NCBI RefSeq assembly: GCF_943193085.1
Contig: NZ_CALPCU010000001.1
Span: 62,001 to 126,000, forward strand
From: Vermiculatibacterium agrestimuris
Lineage (GTDB): Bacteria; Bacillota; Clostridia; Oscillospirales; Oscillospiraceae
Length of the DNA stretch: 64,000 bases
Reading direction: 5' to 3'
The notes below the pieces were generated by a model. That model made no database searches. It saw only the letters and a list, made by a program, of their open reading frames with translations, and was not told the origin of the DNA. The translations under genes were made by a program, and so were the position numbers. Shown here in pieces: positions 17,601-27,702 of the stretch. Each line of letters opens with the position of its first letter. Positions within the stretch are counted from its first letter, which is position 1.

Positions 17601-18005
17601 CTGACGCCCCTTTATGACCGGGAGCGCAAGCTGTTCACCATCGGCTATGATGCGGAGCGGGGAGAGTTCACCTCCGGATGGTATGACCTGATGGCCAGCG
17701 AGGCCCGGCTTGCCAGCTATCTGGCCATCGCCCTGGGGGAGGTGCCTCCCCGACATTGGCGGCGCCTGGGGCGGGGACTGGTAGGGGATAACGACTACTG
17801 CGGCATGGCCTCCTGGACAGGCACCATGTTCGAGTATTTTATGCCCAATCTGCTCCTGCCCTGTGAACAGGGGAGCCTGATGTATGAGTCCCTCTCCTTT
17901 TGTATCTATGCCCAAAAACGCCGGGGAGATAAGACCAAAGCCCCCCTGGGGTATTTCAGAATCCGGCTTTTATGCCTTCGACCCCGGTATGGCCTATCAA
18001 TATAA
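14649..18005 (+). pseudogene. Cyclic beta-glucan synthase-type protein, 5' part (frameshifted)
   Basis: This is the first 1,118 codons of what should be one protein of about 2,380 residues. ATG 14,649 follows GGAAGGGGG. After a long helical N-terminus come two membrane helices (about 270-310), then a GT84 glycosyltransferase domain with DSDT (about 470), the GTYTGKGIFDV block, HDLLEG and RWVRGDWQ, then more membrane helices (660-825), then the start of the glycoamylase-like domain (from about 880). The frame is lost at the C6 run 17,941-17,946; the last codons here are out-of-frame junk. Such enzymes build cyclic or linear beta-1,2-glucans from UDP-glucose. Confidence 0.8.
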
Positions 18006-21000
18006 GGCCCACGGGGTGCAGTCCCTGGGCCTGAAGCGGGGCCTGGACAGAGAGCTGGTGGTGGCTCCCTACGCCTCCTTTCTGGCTCTCCTTCTGGCTC
18101 CGGCCAGCGCAGGACGAAACCTGCGCCGCCTGCGGGATATGGGCCTGGAGGGCACTTACGGCCTCTACGAGGCGGTGGATCTGACCCCCGGACGGCTTCA
18201 GGAGGGAGAGCGGTGGGCGGTAGTGCGCTCCTTCATGTCTCACCACCTGGGCATGAGCCTGGTGGCCATTGACAATACCCTCAGAGAGAATGTGATGCAG
18301 GAGCGGTTCCTGCGGGACTGCTCCATGGGCGCTTTCCGGGAGCTTTTGCAGGAGAAAGTGCCTGTGGGTGCGCCGGTGATGCGGCCGGACAACGCTTGGG
18401 CAATGGAACGGCCCAAACCACTGCGGCAGAGTCAATTTTGCCGGATAGGGGAGGGGTATGATCTGGCCAGGCCCGCCTGTCATTTACTCTCCAATGGCCT
18501 TCTCTGGGCTCTGTGTACGGACAGCGGCGCCGTATCCCTTATCGATGACCGGGGCGAGACCCCGGTTTCCACCCGTTTTCGGGAGCGGTATGCCCCGGCG
18601 GGAGTCAGCTTTTTCTACCGCAGTGATGAGGGGGTGCTTACCGCCCTGACCGCCGCGCCACTGCTGTCGGAAGAAGATGACTTTTCCTGGAGTTTCACGG
18701 GAAGCGATGCGACGTGGACGGTAAAGGGAAAAGGCTTTACGGCGAGCGTGCGCCTCACGCTTCCCCGGGGAGAGCGGGGCGCTTTGTGGTCTGTGGAGCT
18801 GGAGGGGGCCGCCGGTGGAGAGCTGGTGTGCTATCTGGAGCCGGTGCTGGCCCGCGGCGCGGACTACCTGGCCCATCCGGCCTATTCCAAGCTCTCCTTG
18901 GAGAGCGGGGCGTTAGACCGGGGCGTCCTCTTCACCCGCAGACCCCGCCAGGGAGACCGCAGGGCGAGTCTGGCCGTGTTGTGGGACAGGGAAGGGGCCT
19001 ACTTTGACACCAGTCGGGAGAGGGGTCTGGGACGGGGTGGACTGAGCCGGCTTCAGCAGGCTTTGGAAACACCTGCCGAAGGTTCTCTTGGGGCGGTGGT
19101 GGATCCCTGCCTGCTGGCCCGCTTTCCCCTGAGTGGGAAGGGCCTGCATCACCTGCGGCTGGCTTTGGGTGTGGAGGACGGCGGAGAGAAGGCGGAACAG
19201 ACTGCCCTGGCAGTTCTCACCGCTCCGATCCAGAGTGTAGGACGGTTGGATGGCCTGATGCGGAGCCTGTCTTTCTCCAACCAGGAGGGCCGGCGGGTCA
19301 TGGAGCTGCTCTCCGCCCTGGCCTTTCCTGTTCCGGGCCATGGCGCGACCCCGCAATCGGCCCTCTGGGCTTATGGGGTATCCGGAGATGTACCCATTGC
19401 CCTGGCGCTTCCCCCTGCGCAGGGAGATCCGGTAGAGCCGTTTCCGCTGAAGGCTCATGCTCTGCTCAGCCGATGCGGGTATTCCTTCGATCTGGTCTAT
19501 CTCCTCAGTGACGGAGGGGATTACCACCGGCCCCAGAAGAGCGGCGTTTTGGAGGCGGTGAAGGCCATGGGGTTGGAAGGAGAGGTGGGGCAGAAGGGAG
19601 GCATCCATCTGGTGGAGCGGCCCCCGGAGGGGGCACCCTCTCCTTGGGAGGACTGGGCCGCAGTGGTTTTGGACGGGACAGCCCATTGGCGGGATCGCTC
19701 CGATGCCCCTGTTCAGCCGCCCGCGCTGCCCTGCCGGGTGGCGCCTGGTGTGCCGGAATGGCGCTTTGATGAGGAAAACTGCTTTGTTTTGCAGTTGAAC
19801 GGAACCTTACCGCCTTTGGGCTGGAGTCATTTGCTGACCAATCCCCGCTTCGGTTGCCTCACTGATGAGACAGGCTGCGGTCACCTCTGGCAGGGCAATG
19901 CCCGTGAGACGCCTATCACAGCTTGGAACAACGACCCTCTGGCCGTCGGCGGGCCGGAATGGTTTCTCCTGACCTATGGCGGGGAGACCCACAGCATCTT
20001 TGCCGGCGGGGACGGCCTGCCGGTGAAGGTGACCTACGGTTTTGGCTGGGCCCGGTGGGACAAGGACTGGCCGGCGGGGATGGTGTCCACTACCGTTTTC
20101 GTCCCCTGGGAAGGCGCGGAGCGGTGGCTGCGGGTGGAACTGCCCCAGGGGACGGGAGAGCTGCGGCACATCACGATGGGGAAAGGGGAGGCGCGTTACA
20201 GCTTTGCCCAGACCCTTTGCCTGACCACCGGCCTTCAGGGAACGCAGCGAAACGGCGGCGGGGGATGGGAAGAAGCGCTGAGAGCCACACAGGAGCGCTG
20301 GCGGGAGATGACCTGCCCCCTGTGGGTGGAGACCCCCAATGGGGTCTTTAACGCCTATCTCAACGGCTGGTGCCTTTATCAGGTCATCGCCTGCCGACTG
20401 TTCGGGCGTACCTCCCACTATCAAAACGGTGGGGCGTATGGATTCCGGGATCAGCTCCAGGACACGCTGGCGCTGCTGCCCTTTGAGCCTCAATGGCTTC
20501 GGGAGCAGATCCTGCGCTGCTGCGCACACCAGTTCACCCAGGGAGATGTCCAGCACTGGTGGCATGAAGTAGGAGGGGAGAAGGCCCGGGGCGTTCGCAC
20601 CCGGATCTCCGACGACCTGCTCTGGCTGCCCTATGCCCTGGGCCGCTACGTGGAGACCTGGGACGATATGGAGTTTCTCTCCGAGCAGGTTCCCTGGCTG
20701 TCCGGGGAGCCGCTTCGAGAGCGGGAGCGAGAGCGGTATTTTGTCCCCGGGGAGACCAAAGAGACCGACAGCGTCTATATTCACGCCCTGCGGGCCATAG
20801 AGCAGACCCTGGCACGGGGCGTAGGCGAGCATGGCCTGCTGAAGATAGGGACGGGAGACTGGAATGACGGCATGGATCTGGTGGGGGCAGAGGGCCGGGG
20901 CGAGAGCGTATGGCTTACCTGGTTTGCCGTTATAACGCTGGAAAAGTTCCGCCCTCTTGCAGCGCGGCAGGGGGATGAAAAGACCGCCGCGCTGTGTAAT

Positions 21001-21795
21001 ACGTGGGCGGAAAAGCTGCGAAAGAGCGGGGAGCTGGCCTGGGACGGGAAATGGTACCTTCGGGGCTGGTATGATAACGGAGCACCCCTGGGCAGCCGGT
21101 TGTCGGAGGAATGTCAGATCGACTCCATTCCCCAGAGCTGGGCAGCCATGGCCGGAGGGGAGCGGGCAGAGGAGGCGCTCCGCTCCGCAGTGGAGCGCCT
21201 CTTTTGTCGGGAGGGAGAGTTGGTAAAGCTCTTTGACCCGGCCTTTGACAGCGGGGAGGCCCGTCCGGGCTATATCCGGGGCTACCTTCCCGGCGTGCGG
21301 GAAAATGGGGGGCAGTATACCCATGCGGCCGCCTGGCTGGCGCTGGCCTGTCTCAGGGCGGGGTGGACGCAGGAGGGCTGGGAGCTGCTCCGGGCCCTTC
21401 TGCCGGCCAATCACGCCACGGAAAAGTACAAGGCCGAGCCCTATGTGTTGGCGGGAGACGTCTATGCCCACCCAGACCATCTGGGCCGGGGCGGCTGGAG
21501 CTGGTACACCGGAGCGGCTGGTTGGTTTTATCAGGCGGCGGTAAACGGCCTTTTGGGAATTGATGTAAAGGAAAAACGCATCACAGTTAATGGGGCATTT
21601 CCGGAGACCTGGCCCGGCTGGAGGGTACGGTGGAGGACGAAGTCGGGTCTGCTCCATATCAGGGCCGCTTGGGGAGAGAAGGACGAGATCCGCTTGGATG
21701 GATTAGCTGTAAAGGATATTGAATTGACAAAACTTGAAGGGGAACACAGCCTGGAGATCTTCTGCAAGAGGAAAAAATCCGCGGAAAATCGTTAA
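17884..21795 (+). pseudogene. Cyclic beta-glucan synthase-type protein, 3' part (GH94 phosphorylase)
   Basis: This is the continuation of the gene above in the +1 frame. True homology resumes near 17,938 with PPWGISESGFYAFD and AYQYKAHGVQSLGLKR, the middle of the glycoamylase-like domain. There follow two GH94 phosphorylase-type regions; GFRDQLQDTLALL, ISDDLLWLPYALGRY and GTGDWNDGMDLVG (about residue 990, with the general-acid Asp) show the family. No ribosome binding site precedes the nominal ATG at 17,884. Deleting one base in AAAG-CCCCCC would restore one long reading frame, so this is a recent mutation, a phase-variable tract or a sequencing error. Confidence 0.8.
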
Positions 21796-21811
21796 TTTTT
21801 TATGGCAGAGG

Positions 21812-21840
21812 GTGCCAAGGGAAGAAAATAATGCTATAAT
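21812..21840 (+). promoter_or_regulatory. Promoter of the yfmF-yfmH-lgt-folD operon
   Basis: GTGCCA (21,812-21,817), 17-base spacer, TATAAT (21,835-21,840). A leader of about 105 bases separates it from the ATG at 21,954. Confidence 0.6.
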
Positions 21841-21953
21841 AGCCGCAGGCAGCGATTGCACGAATTCGACGATTATGGCCGCAACGACCCTCTGGGCGTT
21901 GGGCTGTAATCCCCTTAGCGATTCTATAGTATAGCGGAAAGAAAGGTGGAGCC

Positions 21954-23234
21954 ATGGCTACCGTAAAACGGACACAGCTTATGCCCGGCGTTTTCCTCAC
22001 GTCGGTGAACACGAAAAAATTTAAATCCTCGTTGCTCTCTATGACCCTGCTGACCCCACTGAAAAAGGAGACTGCGGCGGTCAATGCCCTGATCCCGTAC
22101 CTTTTGCGGCGGGGCAGCGAGGCCCATCCGGATCTTCAATCCCTCTCCGCCGCGCTGGATCAGCTCTACGGCGGAGCCATCGACCCCATGGTGCGCAAAA
22201 AGGGGGAGATCCAGTGCGTGGGCTTTCTGGGCGGCTTTCTGGATGACGCCTATACGTTAGACGGGGGCGGTGTGTTGGATCAGGCCGCTGAGCTTATGGG
22301 GGAGCTGCTCCTGAGGCCCTATACCCATGAGGGGGCATTCTGTCCTGACTACACCCGACAGGAGAAGGCCAATTTGGTAGACCGTATCCGGGCGGAGATC
22401 AACGAAAAGCGGCAGTATGCCGTGAACCGTGTGGTGGAGGAGATGTGCCGGGAGGAGGCCTACGGCGTGGGCAGACTGGGCCGGGAGGCCGATGTGGAGT
22501 CCATTACCCCGCAGTCTGCCTGGGCACGGTATCAGGAGCTTTTGGCCCATTCCCGGCTGGAGCTTTATTACTGCGGCTCCGCGGAGCATGATGCGGTCTG
22601 TGTTATCCTTCAAAGGGCGTTGACGGGTCTGCCCCGGGAGGGCGGTTATGAGGTGCCGGAGACGGTGATCCTGCCCTTTGCCCAGGAGACCCGGCGGGTA
22701 GAGGAGGCCATGGACGTGGCCCAGGGAAAGCTGACCATGGGCTTCCGCACCGGCGGCATCACCGCGGGAAGCCCCGACTATCCCGCCCTGGTGCTCTGCA
22801 ACGCCCTCTTTGGCGGCACCACCACCTCCAAGCTGTTCCTCAATGTGCGGGAGAAGCTGTCTCTCTGTTATTACGCCAGCTCCTCTCTGCTGCGCTATAA
22901 GGGATTGATGATCGTTTCCTCCGGCGTGGAGTTTTGCAATGTAAAGCGGGCCGAGGATGAGATCGAGGCCCAGTTGGAGGCCTGCCGCCGCGGGGAGTTT
23001 GAATCCTGGGAGGTGGAGGGCGCCCGGCGCTACACCGTCAGCTCACTGCTGACCATGCTGGACAGTCAGGGCCGTCAAGAGGATTGGTGGCTGAGCCAGG
23101 CTGTGGCCGGACTGACCCAGAGCCCCCAGGAGCTGGCTCAGGCGGTGGACAAGGTCTCCGTTGAGGCCGCCGTGGCGGCGGCGAAGGCGCTGAACCTAGA
23201 TACGGTTTACTTTTTGAAGGGGATGGAGGGATGA
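21954..23234 (+). CDS. yfmF: M16-family peptidase-like protein, YfmF type (non-catalytic partner)
   Basis: A 426-residue M16-fold protein. The zinc-binding HxxEH motif expected near the N-terminus is absent (the equivalent area reads LIPYLLRRGSEAHPDLQSLS), so it is probably the inactive half of a heterodimer. In Bacillus subtilis YfmF and YfmH are linked to the 5-aminopentanol modification of elongation factor P; that role here is inferred from the family. GGKLTMGFRTGG-like and FGGTTTSKLFLNVREKLSLCYY segments are typical of M16 C-terminal domains. ATG follows GAAAGGTGG, and its end overlaps yfmH by four bases. Confidence 0.85.
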   Translation: MATVKRTQLMPGVFLTSVNTKKFKSSLLSMTLLTPLKKETAAVNALIPYLLRRGSEAHPDLQSLSAALDQLYGGAIDPMVRKKGEIQCVGFLGGFLDDAYTLDGGGVLDQAAELMGELLLRPYTHEGAFCPDYTRQEKANLVDRIRAEINEKRQYAVNRVVEEMCREEAYGVGRLGREADVESITPQSAWARYQELLAHSRLELYYCGSAEHDAVCVILQRALTGLPREGGYEVPETVILPFAQETRRVEEAMDVAQGKLTMGFRTGGITAGSPDYPALVLCNALFGGTTTSKLFLNVREKLSLCYYASSSLLRYKGLMIVSSGVEFCNVKRAEDEIEAQLEACRRGEFESWEVEGARRYTVSSLLTMLDSQGRQEDWWLSQAVAGLTQSPQELAQAVDKVSVEAAVAAAKALNLDTVYFLKGMEG

Positions 23235-24517
23235 GTATGGAAGAGAAGAAGTATTCCCGGATCGGGGAGCGGATGTTCCACACGCAGCTGCCCAACGGCC
23301 TGCACATCTATGTCTCTCCCAAGCCCGGCTTCCAAAAGAGCTATGCTTTTTTCGCGACCAATTACGGTGGTATGGATATGCGCTTTGAGCTGGATGGCCA
23401 ATGGCTGGACACCCCTGCCGGGGTGGCCCATTTTCTGGAGCACAAGACCTTTGACACCGAGGATGGAAACGCCCTTCAGGATCTGGCGGCCAATGGGGCC
23501 TCTCCCAACGCCTTCACATCTACGGCGCTGACAGGGTACTACTTTGAGAGCACAGAGAAGTTCGAGGAGAATTTGAAGATACTCCTCTCCTTTGTCTCCA
23601 TTCCCTATTACACCCAGGAGAGCGTGGACAAGGAGCAGGGCATTATCGGCCAGGAGATCCGCATGGGGGACGACGAGCCGGACACGCAGGTTTTCTACGG
23701 GATGCTGGAGGGACTTTATGCCCACAACCCGGTGAAGGAAAACATTGCTGGAACGGTAGAGTCCATCGCCCAGATCACGGCCGAGACACTAAACCTCTGT
23801 CATAAGGCATTCTACGATCCGGGCAACATGGTGCTCTGTGTGGCAGGGGATGTAGATCCGGAGCGGATCGCCGCCATTGCACAGGAGATCCTGCCCAAGG
23901 AAGGCCATATTCCCGCGCGGCGGGACTACGGCCCCGCGGAGGGAGAGCGGGCGGCCCAGAGCCGCTGGGAGAAAGAGATGGCGGTCTCTACGCCTATCTT
24001 CCAGCTGGGCTTTAAGGATACGCCCCCGGAGCAGGGAGAGGCGTGGCTGCGCTGGGAGCTTTTAGGCGATCTGGCCTGCGAGGCCCTGCTGGGAACCTCC
24101 AGCCCCCTCTATGCTAAGCTCTACGGCGAGGGGCTGGTGAACGAGGCATTTTCCTATGGCTGCGAGGCATATCCCGGCGCGGCGTTCCTCTGCGCCGGCG
24201 GCGAGAGCCGGGATCCCGAGGCCGTGCGGGAGGCCGTTCTGGCTGAGGCAAAGCGTATTGGCCGGGAGGGGATCGACGAGGGCCTTTTCCGCCGGCTGAA
24301 GCGGGCGGCCTACGGCAGCCTGGTGCGGGGGCTCAATTCCTTTGAGAATCTCTGCGTCAGCCAGTCCGCGGCCCATTTCCACGGCTATTCCTACCTGACC
24401 TTCCCGGAGGTCTTTGAAACCATCTCCAAGTCCAATGTGGAGGCGTGTATCTGCCGGGTGGTGACCGAGGAGAAAACCGCTCTCGCGGTGATCAAGCCAA
24501 AGGGGGGAGCGGTATGA
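23231..24517 (+). CDS. yfmH: M16-family zinc peptidase, YfmH type
   Basis: A 428-residue M16B peptidase, the active partner of the gene before it. The inverted zinc motif HFLEH is at about residue 75 (AHFLEHKTFDTEDG), with the distal glutamate in the VDKEQGIIGQEIRMGDDEP stretch about 70 residues on. GTVESIAQIT and NMVLCVAGDVDPERI are usual for the N-terminal domain. The gene overlaps yfmF (four bases) and lgt (ATGA), which places both peptidases in one operon with lipoprotein and folate genes. The natural substrate is not known from sequence. Confidence 0.88.
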   Translation: MSMEEKKYSRIGERMFHTQLPNGLHIYVSPKPGFQKSYAFFATNYGGMDMRFELDGQWLDTPAGVAHFLEHKTFDTEDGNALQDLAANGASPNAFTSTALTGYYFESTEKFEENLKILLSFVSIPYYTQESVDKEQGIIGQEIRMGDDEPDTQVFYGMLEGLYAHNPVKENIAGTVESIAQITAETLNLCHKAFYDPGNMVLCVAGDVDPERIAAIAQEILPKEGHIPARRDYGPAEGERAAQSRWEKEMAVSTPIFQLGFKDTPPEQGEAWLRWELLGDLACEALLGTSSPLYAKLYGEGLVNEAFSYGCEAYPGAAFLCAGGESRDPEAVREAVLAEAKRIGREGIDEGLFRRLKRAAYGSLVRGLNSFENLCVSQSAAHFHGYSYLTFPEVFETISKSNVEACICRVVTEEKTALAVIKPKGGAV

Positions 24518-25491
24518 GCTCGGTGGTCTTTCCCGGCCTTGGATTTCAAATAAATGTGAGGGATATTGCGTTCCGGGTCTTTGGCTGGCCTATCCACTGG
24601 TATGGCATCATCATCGCACTGGGCTTTCTGCTGGCGGTGGCCTTCTGTTCCCGGAGGGCCAGCCGCTATGGCGTGGAGCAGGACGACATCATCGACCTGC
24701 TCATTTACGCCGTGCCCCTGTGTATCATCGGAGCCAGACTCTACTATGTGATCTTTTATCTGGATCTCTACCGCAATGTCGACGGAGGTCTGGATTTTGG
24801 CCGGATGGTGCGTATCTGGGATGGCGGTTTGGCCATTTACGGCGGCATTATCGCCGCGATCCTGGTATTGTTGGTATTCTGCAAAAAGCGGAAGCTCTGC
24901 TTTCTGGCCTTTGCGGATCTGGGCTCTTTCGGGATGCTCATTGGCCAGCTGGTGGGCCGTTGGGGGAACTTCGTCAATGTGGAGGCCTACGGCGGCCCCA
25001 CAGACCTGCCCTGGCGCATGGGCATCTATGACGATGCGGTGACCGGCGTCTACCAGTACATGGAGGTGCATCCCACCTTCCTCTATGAGTCCCTTTGGAA
25101 CCTGTTGGGATTGCTGCTTCTCATTTTTATCGTGGAAAAGCGGCGGAAGTTCGACGGTCAGATCTTTTTGAGCTATATGGCCTGGTACGGCCTGGGCCGG
25201 AGCTGGATCGAGGGCCTTCGCACGGACAGCCTGTACTTTTTCTCCACCGGCCTGCGGGTCTCCCAGGTTTTGGCCATCGTCATCTTCGTCGTGGCCACAG
25301 CTGTCCTGATATTTCAGCTGTGCCGTCCTCACACACCGGAGGATTTGTGGCCCAACCGAATGCAAGCCATGAAGGCCGCCGCGGCTTCCGAGGCGGAGGT
25401 GCCAGAGGAAGAATGGGCGGAGACGCCGGGCAGCGCTGAGGAGATCCTGGAGGAGCTGCGGGAGGAGGAGAACAGCGATGACCCTACTTGA
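24514..25491 (+). CDS. lgt: Prolipoprotein diacylglyceryl transferase
   Basis: Transfers diacylglycerol from phosphatidylglycerol to the lipobox cysteine of prelipoproteins at the membrane. ATG 24,514 overlaps the yfmH stop and has GGGGGGAG upstream. Of 325 residues, about the first 270 form the seven-helix Lgt core: IHWYGIIIALGFL, RLYYVIFY, IWDGGLAIYGGIIAA, and the signature GRWGNFVNVEAYGG with its key Arg and Asn, then HPTFLYESLWNLLGL and GLGRSWIEGLRTDSLY. The last 55 residues are an acidic tail (EEEWAETPGSAEEILEELREEE) that is longer than usual. PstS at 28,232 is a lipoprotein substrate. Confidence 0.94.
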   Translation: MSSVVFPGLGFQINVRDIAFRVFGWPIHWYGIIIALGFLLAVAFCSRRASRYGVEQDDIIDLLIYAVPLCIIGARLYYVIFYLDLYRNVDGGLDFGRMVRIWDGGLAIYGGIIAAILVLLVFCKKRKLCFLAFADLGSFGMLIGQLVGRWGNFVNVEAYGGPTDLPWRMGIYDDAVTGVYQYMEVHPTFLYESLWNLLGLLLLIFIVEKRRKFDGQIFLSYMAWYGLGRSWIEGLRTDSLYFFSTGLRVSQVLAIVIFVVATAVLIFQLCRPHTPEDLWPNRMQAMKAAAASEAEVPEEEWAETPGSAEEILEELREEENSDDPT

Positions 25492-26320
25492 TGGGAAGGC
25501 CCTGGCAGAGAAGATCAAGGAAAGGGTGCGCCTGGAGGCGGCCAAGCTGCCCCGCCGTCCCGGACTGGCGGTGGTGCTGGTGGGGGAGGATCCCGCATCC
25601 CGGGTCTATGTCACCAGCAAGCGCAAGGACTGTGAAGCTTGTGGCTTTTACAGCGAGGAGTACGACCTTCTGGCCCAGACGCCCCAGAGCGCACTGCTGG
25701 AGCTGGTGGAGGGCCTCAACGGCCGGGAGGACATCGACGGCATCCTGGTACAGCTCCCGCTGCCAAAGCACATGGACGAGGACGCAGTGATCCGGGCTAT
25801 TTCCCCGGAAAAGGACGTGGACGGCTTCCATCCCATGAATGCCGGGAACCTGCTCATTGGCCGGGAGGGCTTTTTGCCCTGTACGCCTGCGGGCGTGATA
25901 GAGCTGTTGGACGAGTACCACATTGACCCCGCCGGAAAGCGGGCGGTGGTGGTGGGCCGCTCCAATATTGTGGGCAAGCCCATGGGCCTTTTGCTTCTGC
26001 GGCGGGATGCCACTGTTACACTGTGCCACTCCAAGACCCCGAACCTGGCCGATATTTGCCGGGAGGCGGATATCCTGGTCTCCGCCGTGGGCCGCCGGGG
26101 CCTTATCACCGGGGATATGGTAAAGGAGGGCGCGGCGGTCATTGATGTGGCCATGAACCGGGACGAGAACGGCAAGCTCTGCGGCGATGTGGACTTTGCC
26201 GCCGCGGCGGAAAAGGCGGCCTATTTGACCCCGGTGCCCGGCGGTGTGGGGCCCATGACCAGGGCTATTCTGATGAAGAACACCCTTTTGGCGGCAAAAA
26301 AGCGGCAAAATTTGCTATAA
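25478..26320 (+). CDS. folD: Bifunctional methylene-THF dehydrogenase/methenyl-THF cyclohydrolase
   Basis: Interconverts 5,10-methylene-, 5,10-methenyl- and 10-formyl-THF. The 280-residue product has the FolD pattern: AVVLVGEDPASRVYVTSKRKDCEACG with the conserved tyrosine and lysine (VYVTSKRK), GILVQLPLPKHMDEDAVI, DVDGFHP, PCTPAGVIELL, VVVGRSNIVGKPMGLLLL (NADP binding) and PVPGGVGPMTRA. The start overlaps the lgt end by 14 bases. Together with the cyclo-ligase gene at 561 it serves the C1-folate pool. Confidence 0.95.
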   Translation: MTLLDGKALAEKIKERVRLEAAKLPRRPGLAVVLVGEDPASRVYVTSKRKDCEACGFYSEEYDLLAQTPQSALLELVEGLNGREDIDGILVQLPLPKHMDEDAVIRAISPEKDVDGFHPMNAGNLLIGREGFLPCTPAGVIELLDEYHIDPAGKRAVVVGRSNIVGKPMGLLLLRRDATVTLCHSKTPNLADICREADILVSAVGRRGLITGDMVKEGAAVIDVAMNRDENGKLCGDVDFAAAAEKAAYLTPVPGGVGPMTRAILMKNTLLAAKKRQNLL

Positions 26321-26392
26321 AATGCTGGAAATCTCCTCTTTTGTGTGGTAGAATCTAAATGGAGATAAATCCTACATAGGAGTGTGCGCGTT

Positions 26393-26848
26393 ATGAAGTG
26401 TCCTTTCTGTGGTCATCTGGACAGTAAGGTGGTGGATTCCCGGCCCGCCGAGGACAGCACCAGCATCCGCCGCCGGCGGGAGTGCCTGGCCTGCCACAAG
26501 CGCTTTACCACCTTTGAGGTCATGGAATCCCTGCCGGTGGTCGTCATCAAGAAGGACGGCAGCCGTCAGAGCTTTGACCGCAGCAAGCTTCTCAACGGTA
26601 TGATTCGGGCCTGCGAGAAGCGGCCCGTGCCCTTTGGCACACTGGAGAAGATCGCAGAGGAGATCGAGCAGGCCCTTCAGAACGAAATGGATCGTGAGGT
26701 CTCCTCTGACCGTATCGGCGAGATGGTGATGGATCGCCTCAAAGAGGTGGATGAGGTGGCCTATGTGCGCTTCGCCTCAGTCTACCGCCAGTTCAAAGAT
26801 ATCAGTACCTTTATGGCGGAGCTGAATAAGCTGCTCCAGGAGAAATAA
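26393..26848 (+). CDS. nrdR: Transcriptional repressor NrdR
   Basis: Represses ribonucleotide reductase genes when (d)ATP is high. The 151-residue product matches the family in length. An N-terminal zinc ribbon has two CxxC pairs (CPFCGHLDSKVVDSR and CLACHKRFTTFE), joined by RRRREC; residues about 49-139 form the ATP-cone (VVIKKDGSRQSFDRSKL, RFASVYRQFKDI). ATG 26,393 is 10 bases after AGGAG; a GTG nine bases earlier is also possible. It is the last gene before a strong terminator, and I place the edge of the chromosomal block just after it. Confidence 0.94.
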   Translation: MKCPFCGHLDSKVVDSRPAEDSTSIRRRRECLACHKRFTTFEVMESLPVVVIKKDGSRQSFDRSKLLNGMIRACEKRPVPFGTLEKIAEEIEQALQNEMDREVSSDRIGEMVMDRLKEVDEVAYVRFASVYRQFKDISTFMAELNKLLQEK

Positions 26849-26931
26849 GATAGAAAACGCCCCGCCGTTTTGCCAAGGGTGGATAAGGAAGTAATCTGAA
26901 AACCATATACCCCAAGGCATTGCAAAGGCGA

Positions 26932-26971
26932 AAAGAGCCGAGAAGTACAGAAATGTGCTTCTCGGCTCTTT
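26932..26971 (+). terminator. Strong terminator after nrdR
   Basis: AAAGAGCCGAGAAG (26,932-26,945) pairs perfectly over 14 bases with CTTCTCGGCTCTTT (26,958-26,971), followed by CTCTATTCT. The stem is nearly symmetrical and can work in both directions. Confidence 0.8.
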
Positions 26972-27072
26972 CTCTATTCTACTCAAATTTTTATCCGCAC
27001 ATTCGCAAAGAAAAACGACCTCTGGTAAGCTGTAGGTGTCGAAAGGCAAATACACTTATTGGAGGCCTCTTT

Positions 27073-27690
27073 ATGAAACGAGTTCAAGGGTTCGTGGCAG
27101 GGCTGCTGACAGCGGCAGTCATCATGGCGTATGGCGTGACCGCATTTGCCGCAGGGAACGGTTGGAACATCACAGTGTATCCCATCAAGGTACTTGTGAA
27201 CGGAGAGGTGCTCCAACCAACGGATGCGAGTGGAAATCCCATGGAGGTGTTCACTTACAACGGCACGACTTATGCACCGCTCAGAGCATTAGCGGAAGCC
27301 TACGGGCTGGAAGTGGGCTATGACAGCCAGCGGAACATTGCCATGGTCAACAGCCCGAATAAGGACAACGCAAGCCCCACAACGGACAGCTTTGCAGCGG
27401 CATGGACGGTCAAGGAGAAGCCGGTCACCAATTACGGCAGTGAGAAAATCTTTACCGCTACATACGCCGGGGAACTTGGTATGGAGGAGTTCAAAACATG
27501 GTGGAAATCCTTTAGCTCTGAGGAGCTCGCCGCAGAGATGGAGCAACTTGCCGCCGAAGCACAGGCACTCAATCCGGGCTACACGGTCACGATGTATTTT
27601 TCTTTCGGACAGTATAACTTGGGAACAGCTTTTGCTTACGGTAGCTATGAGTTCAGTAATACCAACGCCGCAAGAGTTTGGATTAAGTGA
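27073..27690 (+). CDS. Secreted protein with copper-amine-oxidase-like N-terminal (stalk) domain
   Basis: ATG 27,073 follows GGAGGCC with seven-base spacing. The 205-residue product has a signal peptide ending in VTAFA (about residue 27), then a stalk-type domain (KVLVNGEVL, MEVFTYNGTTYAPLRALAEAYGLEVGYD, about 35-90), then a C-terminal region without a family that I recognise (FTATYAGELGMEEFKTWW, AYGSYEFSNTNAARVWI). Stalk domains display other parts at the surface. It may be the last chromosomal gene or the first of the acquired region; it lies close before tnpV but with its own ribosome binding site. Confidence 0.65.
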   Translation: MKRVQGFVAGLLTAAVIMAYGVTAFAAGNGWNITVYPIKVLVNGEVLQPTDASGNPMEVFTYNGTTYAPLRALAEAYGLEVGYDSQRNIAMVNSPNKDNASPTTDSFAAAWTVKEKPVTNYGSEKIFTATYAGELGMEEFKTWWKSFSSEELAAEMEQLAAEAQALNPGYTVTMYFSFGQYNLGTAFAYGSYEFSNTNAARVWIK

Positions 27691-27702
27691 GGAGGATACA
27701 AC

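Noticed and set aside
15348..17915. 855-codon open frame on the minus strand opposite the glucan synthase gene
   Set aside because: It is a GC-driven shadow: low-complexity P/Q/G/R/H composition, no ribosome binding site, and the plus frame has clear GT84 motifs.
19807..21657. 616-codon minus-strand open frame
   Set aside because: Shadow of the GH94 region; no family pattern and proline/arginine-rich junk.
26971..27072. Terminal inverted repeat or att site at the left edge of the acquired region
   Set aside because: No sequence here matched the area near 36,858 by eye, and the true right end is outside the window.
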